Source: Chlorobiota bacterium (GTDB taxonomy: Bacteria > Bacteroidota > Ignavibacteria > OLB7). From it: a stretch of 64,000 bases of DNA. Of the stretch, positions 34,840 to 42,975 are shown in pieces (within the stretch, counting starts at the first letter, position 1; every line of letters begins with the position of its first letter). The translations under genes and the position numbers were made by a program. The DNA is taken from assembly GCA_016710285.1 (NCBI GenBank), contig JADJXR010000001.1:1364001-1428000 (forward strand), read 5' to 3'. The notes under the pieces are model-generated. The model saw only the letters and a list, made by a program, of their open reading frames with translations, had not been told where the DNA came from and did no database searches.

Positions 34840-36519
34840 TTAGTGCACTATTGTCAGCAATCGCGTTGTGGTCTGACCTTGAGATGACAATCGTACCAGA
34901 TACGTCGAGGACGGTAATGCTCCGGTGGATAGTACCATCTCATGGTCTCCCGCGTTATACTCTTGCTGGGAAGAAATCATCACGACTGTACCGGTCATCG
35001 TACAAATCTCCACCCCAACTGCGCTCCGTTGTTCAAGCCGGAACGATACACGGGCTTCATTGCTTGATGGGTTCGGATACACCATCACATTCAATCCCTT
35101 CGATTCTCCGGTTATCCCTTCCTCTCCATCCACCCCCGTCGCTCCAGCTTCCGGCCAGAGCTTCACCGCTTGGTAGTTCGAGTCCGTATCCACCAACAAT
35201 GCTATCCCTAACGAGTCCGCGCTGCCACCGATTACCATCAATGTCATCTGGGAATCTACTGGCAAGTACCCTCGCTTCCGTGCAAATGCTACCTGCTCTC
35301 CGCTTCGGTATAACTCCGCTACCACCGGCCCATACAGCAACTCCCGGTACTCGCTGCTCCCTTTGTAGCTTACTCCATTGAACCGCTCGATGCTTCCATC
35401 GCTGAGTTTGAACACCACATCTACTGGGCCAACGCTGCTTGAACCATGAAACACACGCAGACGCGAACGTGCTTCCCCCAGATCGTACACCAACGGCGTG
35501 GCTAACGACACCACGCTGTACCCCGTGCCTTCAGTCCCCACCAGTATTGCCGTTGTTAGCGTGTCGGTTCCGACATAGATACCCTCGTCTATCAAGGTGT
35601 CCCGTTTGCTTTGATGTCGCCGAGCCATCTTGATGTTAATCGTGCCAAGGAAATCCTCTACTCGCTGCACTACACTGTATCGTCTGGGGTCATATCCTAA
35701 TAGCACCCCATCCACAGTATATTCTGTTGTGTAAACATCCGCAGCCAGCGAGACAGGTCTCACTGCTCCATCGCCCACCCCCTTCTCCCGCAAGCGATGC
35801 AGCATCCCGCCGCCACTGTCGCTCTCTACCAACGAGTACACTCCCAAGTCCCCACTTCCATTCCCGTACTCCCCCACCACCACGAACGTCACCACGCTCC
35901 CTTCCCGGTAATGACCCGTATATGGACGGTCTTCTGGCAAACCACCACCACCTAACCATACACGTATGCGACCCGCTACTAACTGTCTCTCCTTCCAATA
36001 CCCGATACTGTCTCCCCATGTCTTGCTCTGACTATCAAATGATGGTAATTCTATCACTGATCCCGACAAACTCGTTGGATCGCGTACCGTCACATAAAAC
36101 TTCCCTGTCATGTCTGTCACTTGTACACACCGTACGATCAAGCTATCGTTTCCGATAACTCGCTCTACTCCACGGCTTACTACTCGTACTTCTGGCCTTG
36201 ATCCTAACACATACACCGTATAGCTGCTGTCGCTGGCTATGTTGAACTCTACACTCCCTATCGGCTTTGAACGACCAACACCCGACTCAGTCAGCACTAC
36301 ACGGTGCGTCCCCGCTGATAGAACCATCTCACTGCTGTACCATAAATACGACACTCCCACAAACCGCGCTCCCGGTTCTTCATCTACATATACATCTATG
36401 GTTTGATTCGCGGCATGGCGCAGCACGTTCACCACGCGGACACCTGCGGTTGATTCGGCCTGTAGCGATACTGCCGATAACAGCAAGAGCAGTCCCACGG
36501 CTCTGAATGTTCTGTTCAT
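34840..36519 (-). CDS. DUF4397 / T9SS sorting-domain protein, paralogue 2
   Basis: Secreted protein of 559 residues with a standard signal peptide (MNRTFRAVGLLLLLSAVSLQAES). It has the same layout as paralogue 1: GVRVVNVLRHAANQTIDVYVDEEP, a central divergent stretch, SRLRVFHGSSSVGPVDVVFKLS and a T9SS sorting domain (VYPNPSSNEARVSFRLEQ ... STYLVRLSSQGQ). Two blocks are nearly identical at DNA level to paralogue 1 (35090-35570 against 33286-33770, and 35763-35910 against 33977-34125). The parts between differ strongly. It is 26 bases upstream of paralogue 1, so both are probably on one transcript. Confidence 0.85.
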   Translation of the reverse strand: MNRTFRAVGLLLLLSAVSLQAESTAGVRVVNVLRHAANQTIDVYVDEEPGARFVGVSYLWYSSEMVLSAGTHRVVLTESGVGRSKPIGSVEFNIASDSSYTVYVLGSRPEVRVVSRGVERVIGNDSLIVRCVQVTDMTGKFYVTVRDPTSLSGSVIELPSFDSQSKTWGDSIGYWKERQLVAGRIRVWLGGGGLPEDRPYTGHYREGSVVTFVVVGEYGNGSGDLGVYSLVESDSGGGMLHRLREKGVGDGAVRPVSLAADVYTTEYTVDGVLLGYDPRRYSVVQRVEDFLGTINIKMARRHQSKRDTLIDEGIYVGTDTLTTAILVGTEGTGYSVVSLATPLVYDLGEARSRLRVFHGSSSVGPVDVVFKLSDGSIERFNGVSYKGSSEYRELLYGPVVAELYRSGEQVAFARKRGYLPVDSQMTLMVIGGSADSLGIALLVDTDSNYQAVKLWPEAGATGVDGEEGITGESKGLNVMVYPNPSSNEARVSFRLEQRSAVGVEICTMTGTVVMISSQQEYNAGDHEMVLSTGALPSSTYLVRLSSQGQTTTRLLTIVH

Positions 36520-36538
36520 TTGTTCCCTATCTCTATTA

Positions 36539-36620
36539 CATGAGAATATTAGCGCACTATCGTCAGCAATCGCACCGTTGCTTAGCTCACGTTGGATAAG
36601 CGTGCCAGCACTATTTGCTT
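36539..36620 (-). pseudogene. 3' stub of a third DUF4397/T9SS paralogue
   Basis: On the minus strand this stretch reads ARLSNVS, a stop, then ATVRLLTIVR and a stop. That is the C-terminal tail of the T9SS domain of the two neighbours (for example VRLSTGNQATVRLVTIVR). The DNA from CATGAGAATATTAGCGCAC matches 33024 onward with few changes. An in-frame TAA and the loss of everything upstream mark it as a remnant. The 36520-36883 gap otherwise holds only the likely promoter of the mutase gene. Confidence 0.85.
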
Positions 36621-36775
36621 GATAGAATGCCCCTCTCTAAAGTAGCCATTGCCACCTCCCCAATCAAGCTATGCCGGCGGTGCTGGTGGCTTTTTCGAGA
36701 TGCCGCGAAGCCGTTGCCCCTTCCCCTTTTACACATTGTCCTTATCCCCCTTCGTTCAACGTTCTTCTTCCCCCG

Positions 36776-36783
36776 TATCTTCG
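36776..36783 (+). promoter_or_regulatory. TAnnTTYG box upstream of phosphohexomutase gene
   Basis: TATCTTCG lies 100 bases upstream of the ATG at 36884; no clear -33 TTG at the expected spacing. Confidence 0.3.
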
Positions 36784-36883
36784 CACACATTGGCTGAAGG
36801 GAGGGGAGGATGCCCCCCGACCGAGTTGGGGCGCGGGAGCAGCTGATGATTTCCGACACGTTCATAACCGACACTTCTTCATC

Positions 36884-38275
36884 ATGGCACTTATTCGTTC
36901 GATCTCTGGATTGCGTGGCACGCTTGGCGATGGCCTTACCCCTCCCACAATCGCCCACTACACTGCGGCGTTCTCCGAATATCTTGGCGGCGGCCCGATT
37001 GTGGTTGGCCGCGATGGCCGCCCAAGTGGCGAGTGGATTGAGGAGATTGTGGTTGGGACCCTGCGGGCGCGTGGCATCCCCGTCTGGACGTTGGGAATTG
37101 TGCCAACCCCCACGGTTCAGTTCGTGGCCCAACACTCCAACGCCACCGGCGGGATTTCCATCAGTGCCTCGCACAACCCGGCGGAGTGGAACGGGCTGAA
37201 GTTCCTTGGTGCCGACGGAACCTTCCTTGACACCGATGCCTGCCGCGATTTTTTTGCGGTGGTGGACCGCGGCGCAACCAAGCCCGACAGCAGCACCCCC
37301 GTTGGCCCTCGCCACGCCATTACCGGCGCGGCAGAACGCCATGTTGAGTCGGTCCTGACGCTTCCGTTCGTCAACCTGGAGGGATTGCGCCAGCGGGCGT
37401 TTACGGTGGTGGTGGATGCGGTGAACGCCGCCGGATCGTGGGTGGTTCCGGCAATGTTGGAGGCCTGCGGCTGCCGCGTGGTCCGCTTGTTCTGCGACGG
37501 CACGGGGGTATTCCCCCACGCGCCCGAACCGCTCCCCCAAAACCTGACCGCGCTTGCCGAAGCGGTTGTTGCCAACGGTGCCGATCTTGGCATTGCCGTG
37601 GACCCCGATGCCGACCGCCTTGTGCTGATTGATGAAACCGGAAACCCAATCGGGGAGGAATACACCATTGCCGCCGTCGTGGATTTTGTGCTGGGCTGGG
37701 AACGCCAGCGCGACCCAATCTCCAACCTTTCGGCGGTGATTAACCTTTCCACAACGCGCGCCGTGGAGGACGTTGCCGCACGCTACGGCGCGGCGGTGGT
37801 GCGCACGCCGGTGGGGGAGATTAACGTGGCGAAGAAGATGCGGGAAGTTGGCGCGATTATCGGCGGCGAAGGCTCGGGCGGGGTGATCCTTCCTGCCAGC
37901 CACTACGGGCGCGACGCGATGGTGGGAATCGCTATCGTGCTAAGCCACCTGCTGCAACGGGGTGGAACCCTTAGCCAGTTGCGCGCCTCGTTGCCAGGGT
38001 ATGAGATCGTGAAGAAACGCGCCGAACGCCCGGCAAACGTGAAAGCCGTGGACATCTTAAAACGGGTGCTGCGGAACCATGCCAACGGGGCCAAATGGAA
38101 CGGGCAAGATGGGTTGCGCCTGGAGTTCGAGAAATCGTGGGTGCACCTGCGCAGCTCGAACACCGAGCCGATCATCCGCGTGATTGCCGAGGCCGCCACC
38201 GCCAACGAAGCGGAAAATCTTGCCAACAAGTACCTTCGCTACACCGAGAAGATTGCCGCAGAAATGGCGAAGTAA
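36884..38275 (+). CDS. Phosphoglucosamine mutase / phosphomannomutase family enzyme
   Basis: Alpha-D-phosphohexomutase of 463 residues, from the ATG at 36884 (MALIRSISGLRGTLGDG). The active-site serine is in GGISISASHNPAEWNGLKF, the magnesium loop is DPDADRLVL, the sugar-binding loop is GEGSGGVILP and the phosphate-binding loop is RSSNTEPIIRVIAEA. The family interconverts hexose-6- and hexose-1-phosphates for cell wall, LPS or glycogen precursors. GISxSASHNP-type loops occur in both GlmM and ManB, so the exact sugar is unresolved. A perfect terminator follows. Confidence 0.92.
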   Translation: MALIRSISGLRGTLGDGLTPPTIAHYTAAFSEYLGGGPIVVGRDGRPSGEWIEEIVVGTLRARGIPVWTLGIVPTPTVQFVAQHSNATGGISISASHNPAEWNGLKFLGADGTFLDTDACRDFFAVVDRGATKPDSSTPVGPRHAITGAAERHVESVLTLPFVNLEGLRQRAFTVVVDAVNAAGSWVVPAMLEACGCRVVRLFCDGTGVFPHAPEPLPQNLTALAEAVVANGADLGIAVDPDADRLVLIDETGNPIGEEYTIAAVVDFVLGWERQRDPISNLSAVINLSTTRAVEDVAARYGAAVVRTPVGEINVAKKMREVGAIIGGEGSGGVILPASHYGRDAMVGIAIVLSHLLQRGGTLSQLRASLPGYEIVKKRAERPANVKAVDILKRVLRNHANGAKWNGQDGLRLEFEKSWVHLRSSNTEPIIRVIAEAATANEAENLANKYLRYTEKIAAEMAK

Positions 38276-38308
38276 CCACACGCCGAAAACGCCAACAGGC
38301 CAATAGCA

Positions 38309-38342
38309 AACGGAGCAAAGGGAAAAGTCCCTTTGCTCCGTT
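38309..38342 (+). terminator. Terminator after phosphohexomutase gene
   Basis: Perfect 14-bp stem AACGGAGCAAAGGG / CCCTTTGCTCCGTT with a 6-base loop, followed by GTTGTTTG. It also faces the convergent gene at 38374. Confidence 0.9.
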
Positions 38343-38373
38343 GTTGTTTGCGCGGCTTGCCAAATGGCAATGC

Positions 38374-38847
38374 TTATTTCGCGTAGGAATCCATCAGCCG
38401 TTGGATGTTGATTTTTAGCGTGCGGACGCTTCCGTCGGCAGCGGACCGGTTGGGGGAAATTTTCAGATCGCCCAGCGATTTCCCAACCGTCTCCATCATC
38501 TGCTGAAGGTCCAGGCGGACTTTTTGGATTATCTCATCGGAGGGCTTCACCGAGCCATCGCCCAGCGCGGCAATCCGTTCGTTTAGGCCTGCCATTGCTT
38601 CTTCCAGCAGCTTCAGCTCCTGCGACTTCAACGCTTTTTCCAGCCCTTTCGCCTCGTAGATTTTCAGGAAAGCGTTGAACCGGCTTTGCAGAGCTTTTAT
38701 CCCTCTCTGGATATGGGGGTCGCCCCACAGTGTGGATTGCGCCCAGTTGCTGGTGATGGGGATTGGGACCAGTGCGGTGGTGGCAGTGGCTGGCGTTGCG
38801 GCAATCGCGGCCGCAACCGTTAGCGTCGTCAAGATTGGCTTGTTCAT
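38374..38847 (-). CDS. Small exported helical protein of unknown function
   Basis: Protein of 157 residues. AGGAG sits 7 bases before the ATG. A hydrophobic alanine/threonine-rich N-terminus (MNKPILTTLTVAAAIAATPATATTA) is either a signal peptide or an anchor. The rest is predicted mainly helical with charged heptad-like spacing (RFNAFLKIYEAKGLEKALKSQELKLLEEAM), compatible with a coiled coil. I do not recognise a family. It converges on the mutase gene and shares its terminator region. Confidence 0.7.
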   Translation of the reverse strand: MNKPILTTLTVAAAIAATPATATTALVPIPITSNWAQSTLWGDPHIQRGIKALQSRFNAFLKIYEAKGLEKALKSQELKLLEEAMAGLNERIAALGDGSVKPSDEIIQKVRLDLQQMMETVGKSLGDLKISPNRSAADGSVRTLKINIQRLMDSYAK

Positions 38848-38931
38848 CGTGGCTCCTGTTGTTGTTGGTTTGCCATTGTGTGGCGGTTGTTCTATTCCCC
38901 CGATACCGGGGTGGTGTCCATTGTTGCTTGG

Positions 38932-39606
38932 TTATTCTTCATCAAGTTGGCCATCAAGTTGGCGCAGTAACTCTGGGCCATGTTCGGGAACAATCCACCG
39001 GTAGATTGGGGCGTTCCCCAGCGTCCAGGCGGCTTCTGGGGTCCAGTTTCCCATGGCAAACCGGTGGCTGATAATTCTGGTTCCCGGCGGCATCGCCAGC
39101 AGCTTCGGGCGCAGCTGCAGGTTGGTGGATGTCAGCATGAACAGCATCACCACCGTCGCCGTGCTGAAATCCACTGTCAGGACATCAGCTTCAATGATCC
39201 GCACGGCATCGCCAACGCCGGCCCACTCCACTTCCTTGCGTGCTTGTGCGGCAAGCTCGGGGTCCAGCTCCACACCAACGCCACGCACCCCGTACTTCAT
39301 TGCCGCAGCAATCACCATTCGGGCATCGCCGCAACCCAGGTCCCAGACGTGGTCATCAGGCTTCAGCATCGCCACGCTCAGCATCGCCATCACCACATCG
39401 AACGGGGTGGGAACAAACGGGACGTCAAGATCGTTGCTGAAAGTACTCACAGTTGTTGCGGCGTTGATTGCTGCAATGGCACGCTGCGTGGTATCATTGC
39501 CACCGGGCCATATCACCGGACCATTGCGCAGCACACAACCAATGTAGCCCTGCCCGATAACAGAACCGGTATCCCCCTGATAACAATTCCAGAATGCACG
39601 AATCAT
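38932..39606 (-). CDS. Class I SAM-dependent methyltransferase
   Basis: Protein of up to 224 residues. The Rossmann motif I is VWDLGCGDARMVIAAA, the acidic end of beta-2 is GVGVELDPELAAQA, and motif II/III is IIEADVLTVDFSTATVVMLFML. The stretch VPTPFDVVMAML before motif I is typical of small methyltransferases annotated as DOT1-like or O-methyltransferase, but the substrate is not clear. The nominal ATG at 39606 overlaps the start of the divergent ATPase gene by 13 bases; a GTG about 24 codons further in is a possible real start. Confidence 0.8.
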   Translation of the reverse strand: MIRAFWNCYQGDTGSVIGQGYIGCVLRNGPVIWPGGNDTTQRAIAAINAATTVSTFSNDLDVPFVPTPFDVVMAMLSVAMLKPDDHVWDLGCGDARMVIAAAMKYGVRGVGVELDPELAAQARKEVEWAGVGDAVRIIEADVLTVDFSTATVVMLFMLTSTNLQLRPKLLAMPPGTRIISHRFAMGNWTPEAAWTLGNAPIYRWIVPEHGPELLRQLDGQLDEE

Positions 39607-42600
39607 TTGTTGATTTTTTGAACCACGGCACGCTCCCGTTCACGGGGCGCGCCGAAGAAACGGAGGCGATCCTCCGCTTCTGGCGCGAACGTGACCGCGA
39701 CCGAACGGAGCTGCAAGCAATGCTGATTCGGGGGGAAGCGGGCGTTGGGAAAAGCCGCCTGATTGAAGAGCTTATCCCCCAAGTGGAAGCCGCCGAAGGT
39801 GCGGTGGTCCACCTGCGGTTGCGCCCGGAAGGCTCGGTATCGCTGGGGCCGCTTCTTGCTGCGGGGATCGAACGCTCGGCCACGGCAAGCGCGTTGGCTC
39901 CGCGGATTGTTGCCCCAACGCTCCCGAACTGCATCGGCATCCTGCGGCGGCTGTGCGCGCTGCGGCGGACGCTGCTGATTATCGAGGACATCCACCTGCT
40001 GGAAGGGGGAACCTTGCGTGAGTTCGCGACGCTGGTGGAGTCGCTTGGCAATGAACCAATGGCACTGCTGGTTGCCGCGCGCCCCCTTGAGCTTCCGGCG
40101 CGCGGCATTATCGAGGGGTATCTGACCGATGAACTGACGTTGGAGGGATTGCCCGGCAGCCACGTTGCGCTGTTGTGGGGTTCACTTTTTTCGGCTCCGC
40201 CACCTCCGCAGGCGCTTGGCATTTTGATGGCGGCAACGCAGGGGAACGTGCTGGCAATTCGCGCAGCGGTCCGCGCCGGGGTCCGGTGGGGAAGCATCAC
40301 GCAGGAAGGATACGACCCCAGCAGCGGGGTGAAAGTGAACCTTGGGGCCTTCCGCCAAGTGGCCGAACTCAGCACCGGCGGAGTGGTCCAGGGGATGATG
40401 GCGGATCTTTCCCCCCAGCAAATGGAGGAAGCTCGCACGCTGGCAATACTGGGCGAAGTCTTCTCCGAAGAAGCCGCCGCGCAGATGCTGCCAAACGCCC
40501 ACGAAGCAATCAACGCCCTGATTTTCAAAGGGGTGCTGGCGCATTCCACAACGCCGGTGGCGGCCCTGAACAGCCAGCAAAGCAACGGGCTGCCGATAGC
40601 CTTCACCCACACACTGCTCCACCAAGGATTTATCGGCACCGGAGCCACCACCGTGCCCGGAGCCATTGGCCGATTGGTGCGGGCCATTGGGCTGAATCTT
40701 CCCATCTACTCCTTCCTCCCACTGCTCCAATTCCGCACCGCCGACACGGTGGAAGGATGCACCGCCGCAGAAGTGATTGCCTGTGCCGACCAGATGCACC
40801 TATCCATGCGCCACATTGATGGAACGCCCGACTGGGGAAGGAGTTCGGAGATTCTTGAATCGCTGGAATCGTTGGTGCGGTTGGCCTCGGCCAAACTTCT
40901 CTCCCCGGAAACCCAAGATGAGCAGCAAGGATTGCTGATTGCCCGCCGCTTGGAGCTTCGGAACCGGAACACCACTTCGGAAGAATACCGCAGCATGGCG
41001 CAGCAGCTGTTGCAACTGGCCGAATCGGGCGGGCGGCTTCCGATGCTTCAGCTTCGGTTGGTGGCGCTCAATCACTTGTACCGCCACGCCGTGGGGGATG
41101 CACAAAGGGGGGAGGAGGAATTCGCCAAGCAGATGGAGTTGCTGGTTGCCCAGCATCCAGAGTTGCGGGGGAGTTATGAGTACGTTCGATTCTTAGGGGA
41201 CCTGACGGTCCACGCCCACAACACCCAAAACATTGGGCGGATGAGGGAATTGGAGGAAGTGATTGTTGGGCTGACCAACGACGCAACGTTCCAAGAAGGA
41301 TTCCGCCACACGGTGTTTGTGCGGCTGATGCGGTCCACGTTGCTGCTGATGAACAACCCGGAAGAACTTGCCCGCCGCCAGCAACTGCTTGCCAAGCTGG
41401 AGCAATTCAACCCAACCGATCTGGATTTGCAAGTTCGGAAAGGGACCTTCCTGTACGCCACCAACTGCTCCGACGCGTTGCTGCAACAATCGGCGCGGCT
41501 GCTTCCGGCATTGCGCCAGCGCGGATTGTTCGGCCCCTACTACGCCACCCGAATGCACCAGCTGATTGCCGAAGGGATGACCGGAACCGAGCCGGATCAA
41601 CTTCTAAAAACCGCCACCGAACTTCTATCCGAAGCAACGCAGAAAGAATATGCCGGATGGCTTACCGAAGCCCGATGCCAGCAGATGGTTGGCGAAAGCC
41701 TGATGCAGATCGCGCTGTATTGCAACCGCCCGGAGCTTGCCGACTTCGCCGCCGAACGCTGCTTCCAATCGGCCAACGGTGATCCGGCCATTGGGCTTGC
41801 GCTTGCCACGCGGCGCGGGGACCGAACGGCGGCGGCAGCGCAGGTTTCGGCAATCCCCCAAAACAGCAATCCTGACCTTTCCCAACTGTTCAACATCTGC
41901 TGGGATGGGGCCGGCAGCCCCGCAACATTCTGGGATGAGCTTGCACTGTTTCTTGATGAGCCGGTGATCAGCTTGCTGCAATTCCGGGCACTCTATCCCG
42001 CGTTGGAATTGCTTTCCCACGCCAAGCGTGCCGGCGGCGTGGCAATCCCTTCGCCAATCGAACGTGGGGTGGCAACGTTGGTGCGGCGGCTGCTGGATTG
42101 GTGCGCCGAACGGCAGCTCCCCGCGCCAATTGCAGCGTTGCTGAACTGCCACGGCCAATGGCTTCCCACGCAGGAAATGAAAGAATGGAAGAAGCGCGAA
42201 ATGGAGATGGAACGGCTGCGGCAGAAGCAACGCAAGCCCACCCAACAGGGGTCACGATTGGCGATTAGCATGATTGATATCATCACCACGCAACCGCCGG
42301 AACAGAAGGAGCCAGCGCGGCTGCGGGGGGGGCGCAACCAAGCGTTGCTTGGGCTGCTGGTGGCCGCCCGAATGCTCCGCAAGCCGCTTGACAAACTCAC
42401 GTTCAACGCGCTGGCCAGCGGGATCGAGGGGGACCCCGAACGTGCGCGCGTCACCGCCAACGTTGCGGTGATGCGCCTGCGCGAAGCCATTGGCCGCGAT
42501 GCCGTAGTGACCGGGCCGGAGCTGCCGGAACTGAACCTTGAAGAAGTCACCGTTGATTTGCTGGAGGCGTGGGGGATGCTGAAACGGGCCGAGTCGTCGT

Positions 42601-42857
42601 TGCGGCGTGGGCGGTTGGTGGCCGCGCGCGAATCGGCCATTGGGGCGGTGCGGATTGCCGCCGGGCGCGTCCCCTTCCCGGCGTTGTATGATGAGTTGTT
42701 CGAGACGCTCCGCGATGAGTTCGAGTCGCGATTGCGCCAAACCGTCCTGGGAACCGTTGCCGCGCTCCGCCGCGAAGGTGATGCCGAAGGGGCCGCATCC
42801 TTGATGCATGAATGGACCCAGCGCGTGCCGGAAGAAGAGATGGAGATTGAGGAATGA
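39594..42857 (+). CDS. Large AAA ATPase with C-terminal SARP-like DNA-binding/BTAD tail
   Basis: Protein of 1087 residues. An AAA_16/STAND-type ATPase lies at the N-terminus: FTGRAEETEAIL, Walker A RGEAGVGKSR (about 46-54), Walker B TLLIIEDIHLL (about 126-136) and a sensor-like LLVAARPL. The middle (about 300-870) is helical with TPR-like pairs. From about 905 the sequence RNQALLGLLVAARMLRKPLDKLTF...VTANVAVMRLREAIG looks like the winged helix of SARP/OmpR regulators, followed by a BTAD-like helical domain (about 975-1080). In classical SARP regulators that pair is N-terminal; here it is at the C-terminus. No signal peptide. Target and effector unknown. Confidence 0.78.
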   Translation: MHESFVDFLNHGTLPFTGRAEETEAILRFWRERDRDRTELQAMLIRGEAGVGKSRLIEELIPQVEAAEGAVVHLRLRPEGSVSLGPLLAAGIERSATASALAPRIVAPTLPNCIGILRRLCALRRTLLIIEDIHLLEGGTLREFATLVESLGNEPMALLVAARPLELPARGIIEGYLTDELTLEGLPGSHVALLWGSLFSAPPPPQALGILMAATQGNVLAIRAAVRAGVRWGSITQEGYDPSSGVKVNLGAFRQVAELSTGGVVQGMMADLSPQQMEEARTLAILGEVFSEEAAAQMLPNAHEAINALIFKGVLAHSTTPVAALNSQQSNGLPIAFTHTLLHQGFIGTGATTVPGAIGRLVRAIGLNLPIYSFLPLLQFRTADTVEGCTAAEVIACADQMHLSMRHIDGTPDWGRSSEILESLESLVRLASAKLLSPETQDEQQGLLIARRLELRNRNTTSEEYRSMAQQLLQLAESGGRLPMLQLRLVALNHLYRHAVGDAQRGEEEFAKQMELLVAQHPELRGSYEYVRFLGDLTVHAHNTQNIGRMRELEEVIVGLTNDATFQEGFRHTVFVRLMRSTLLLMNNPEELARRQQLLAKLEQFNPTDLDLQVRKGTFLYATNCSDALLQQSARLLPALRQRGLFGPYYATRMHQLIAEGMTGTEPDQLLKTATELLSEATQKEYAGWLTEARCQQMVGESLMQIALYCNRPELADFAAERCFQSANGDPAIGLALATRRGDRTAAAAQVSAIPQNSNPDLSQLFNICWDGAGSPATFWDELALFLDEPVISLLQFRALYPALELLSHAKRAGGVAIPSPIERGVATLVRRLLDWCAERQLPAPIAALLNCHGQWLPTQEMKEWKKREMEMERLRQKQRKPTQQGSRLAISMIDIITTQPPEQKEPARLRGGRNQALLGLLVAARMLRKPLDKLTFNALASGIEGDPERARVTANVAVMRLREAIGRDAVVTGPELPELNLEEVTVDLLEAWGMLKRAESSLRRGRLVAARESAIGAVRIAAGRVPFPALYDELFETLRDEFESRLRQTVLGTVAALRREGDAEGAASLMHEWTQRVPEEEMEIEE

Positions 42858-42895
42858 ACGGCTGAGCCTGTCGGGGCGCAGTGACCGAAGATGAC

Positions 42896-42946
42896 GCCGA
42901 AGGCTAAAGACCTTCGGCTACCCCGATAGAGGTCGGGGCGGCTACC
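42896..42946. repeat. Interspersed hairpin repeat (CTAAAGA family), copy D
   Basis: GCCGAAGG-CTAAAGA-CCTTCGGC at 42896-42918 is a perfect 8-bp hairpin. It is followed by TACCCCGATAGAGGTCGGGGCGGCTACC, a second hairpin (CCCCGA / TCGGGG). It lies between two convergent genes, where it could serve as a bidirectional terminator. Confidence 0.88.
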
Positions 42947-42975
42947 CTGCTTCACTGCAAGCAGCACCTTGTCAT

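Noticed and set aside
36611..37903. 430-codon antisense frame over the phosphohexomutase gene
   Set aside because: Shadow of a strongly supported gene; rich in His/Arg/Gly typical of reverse-strand frames.
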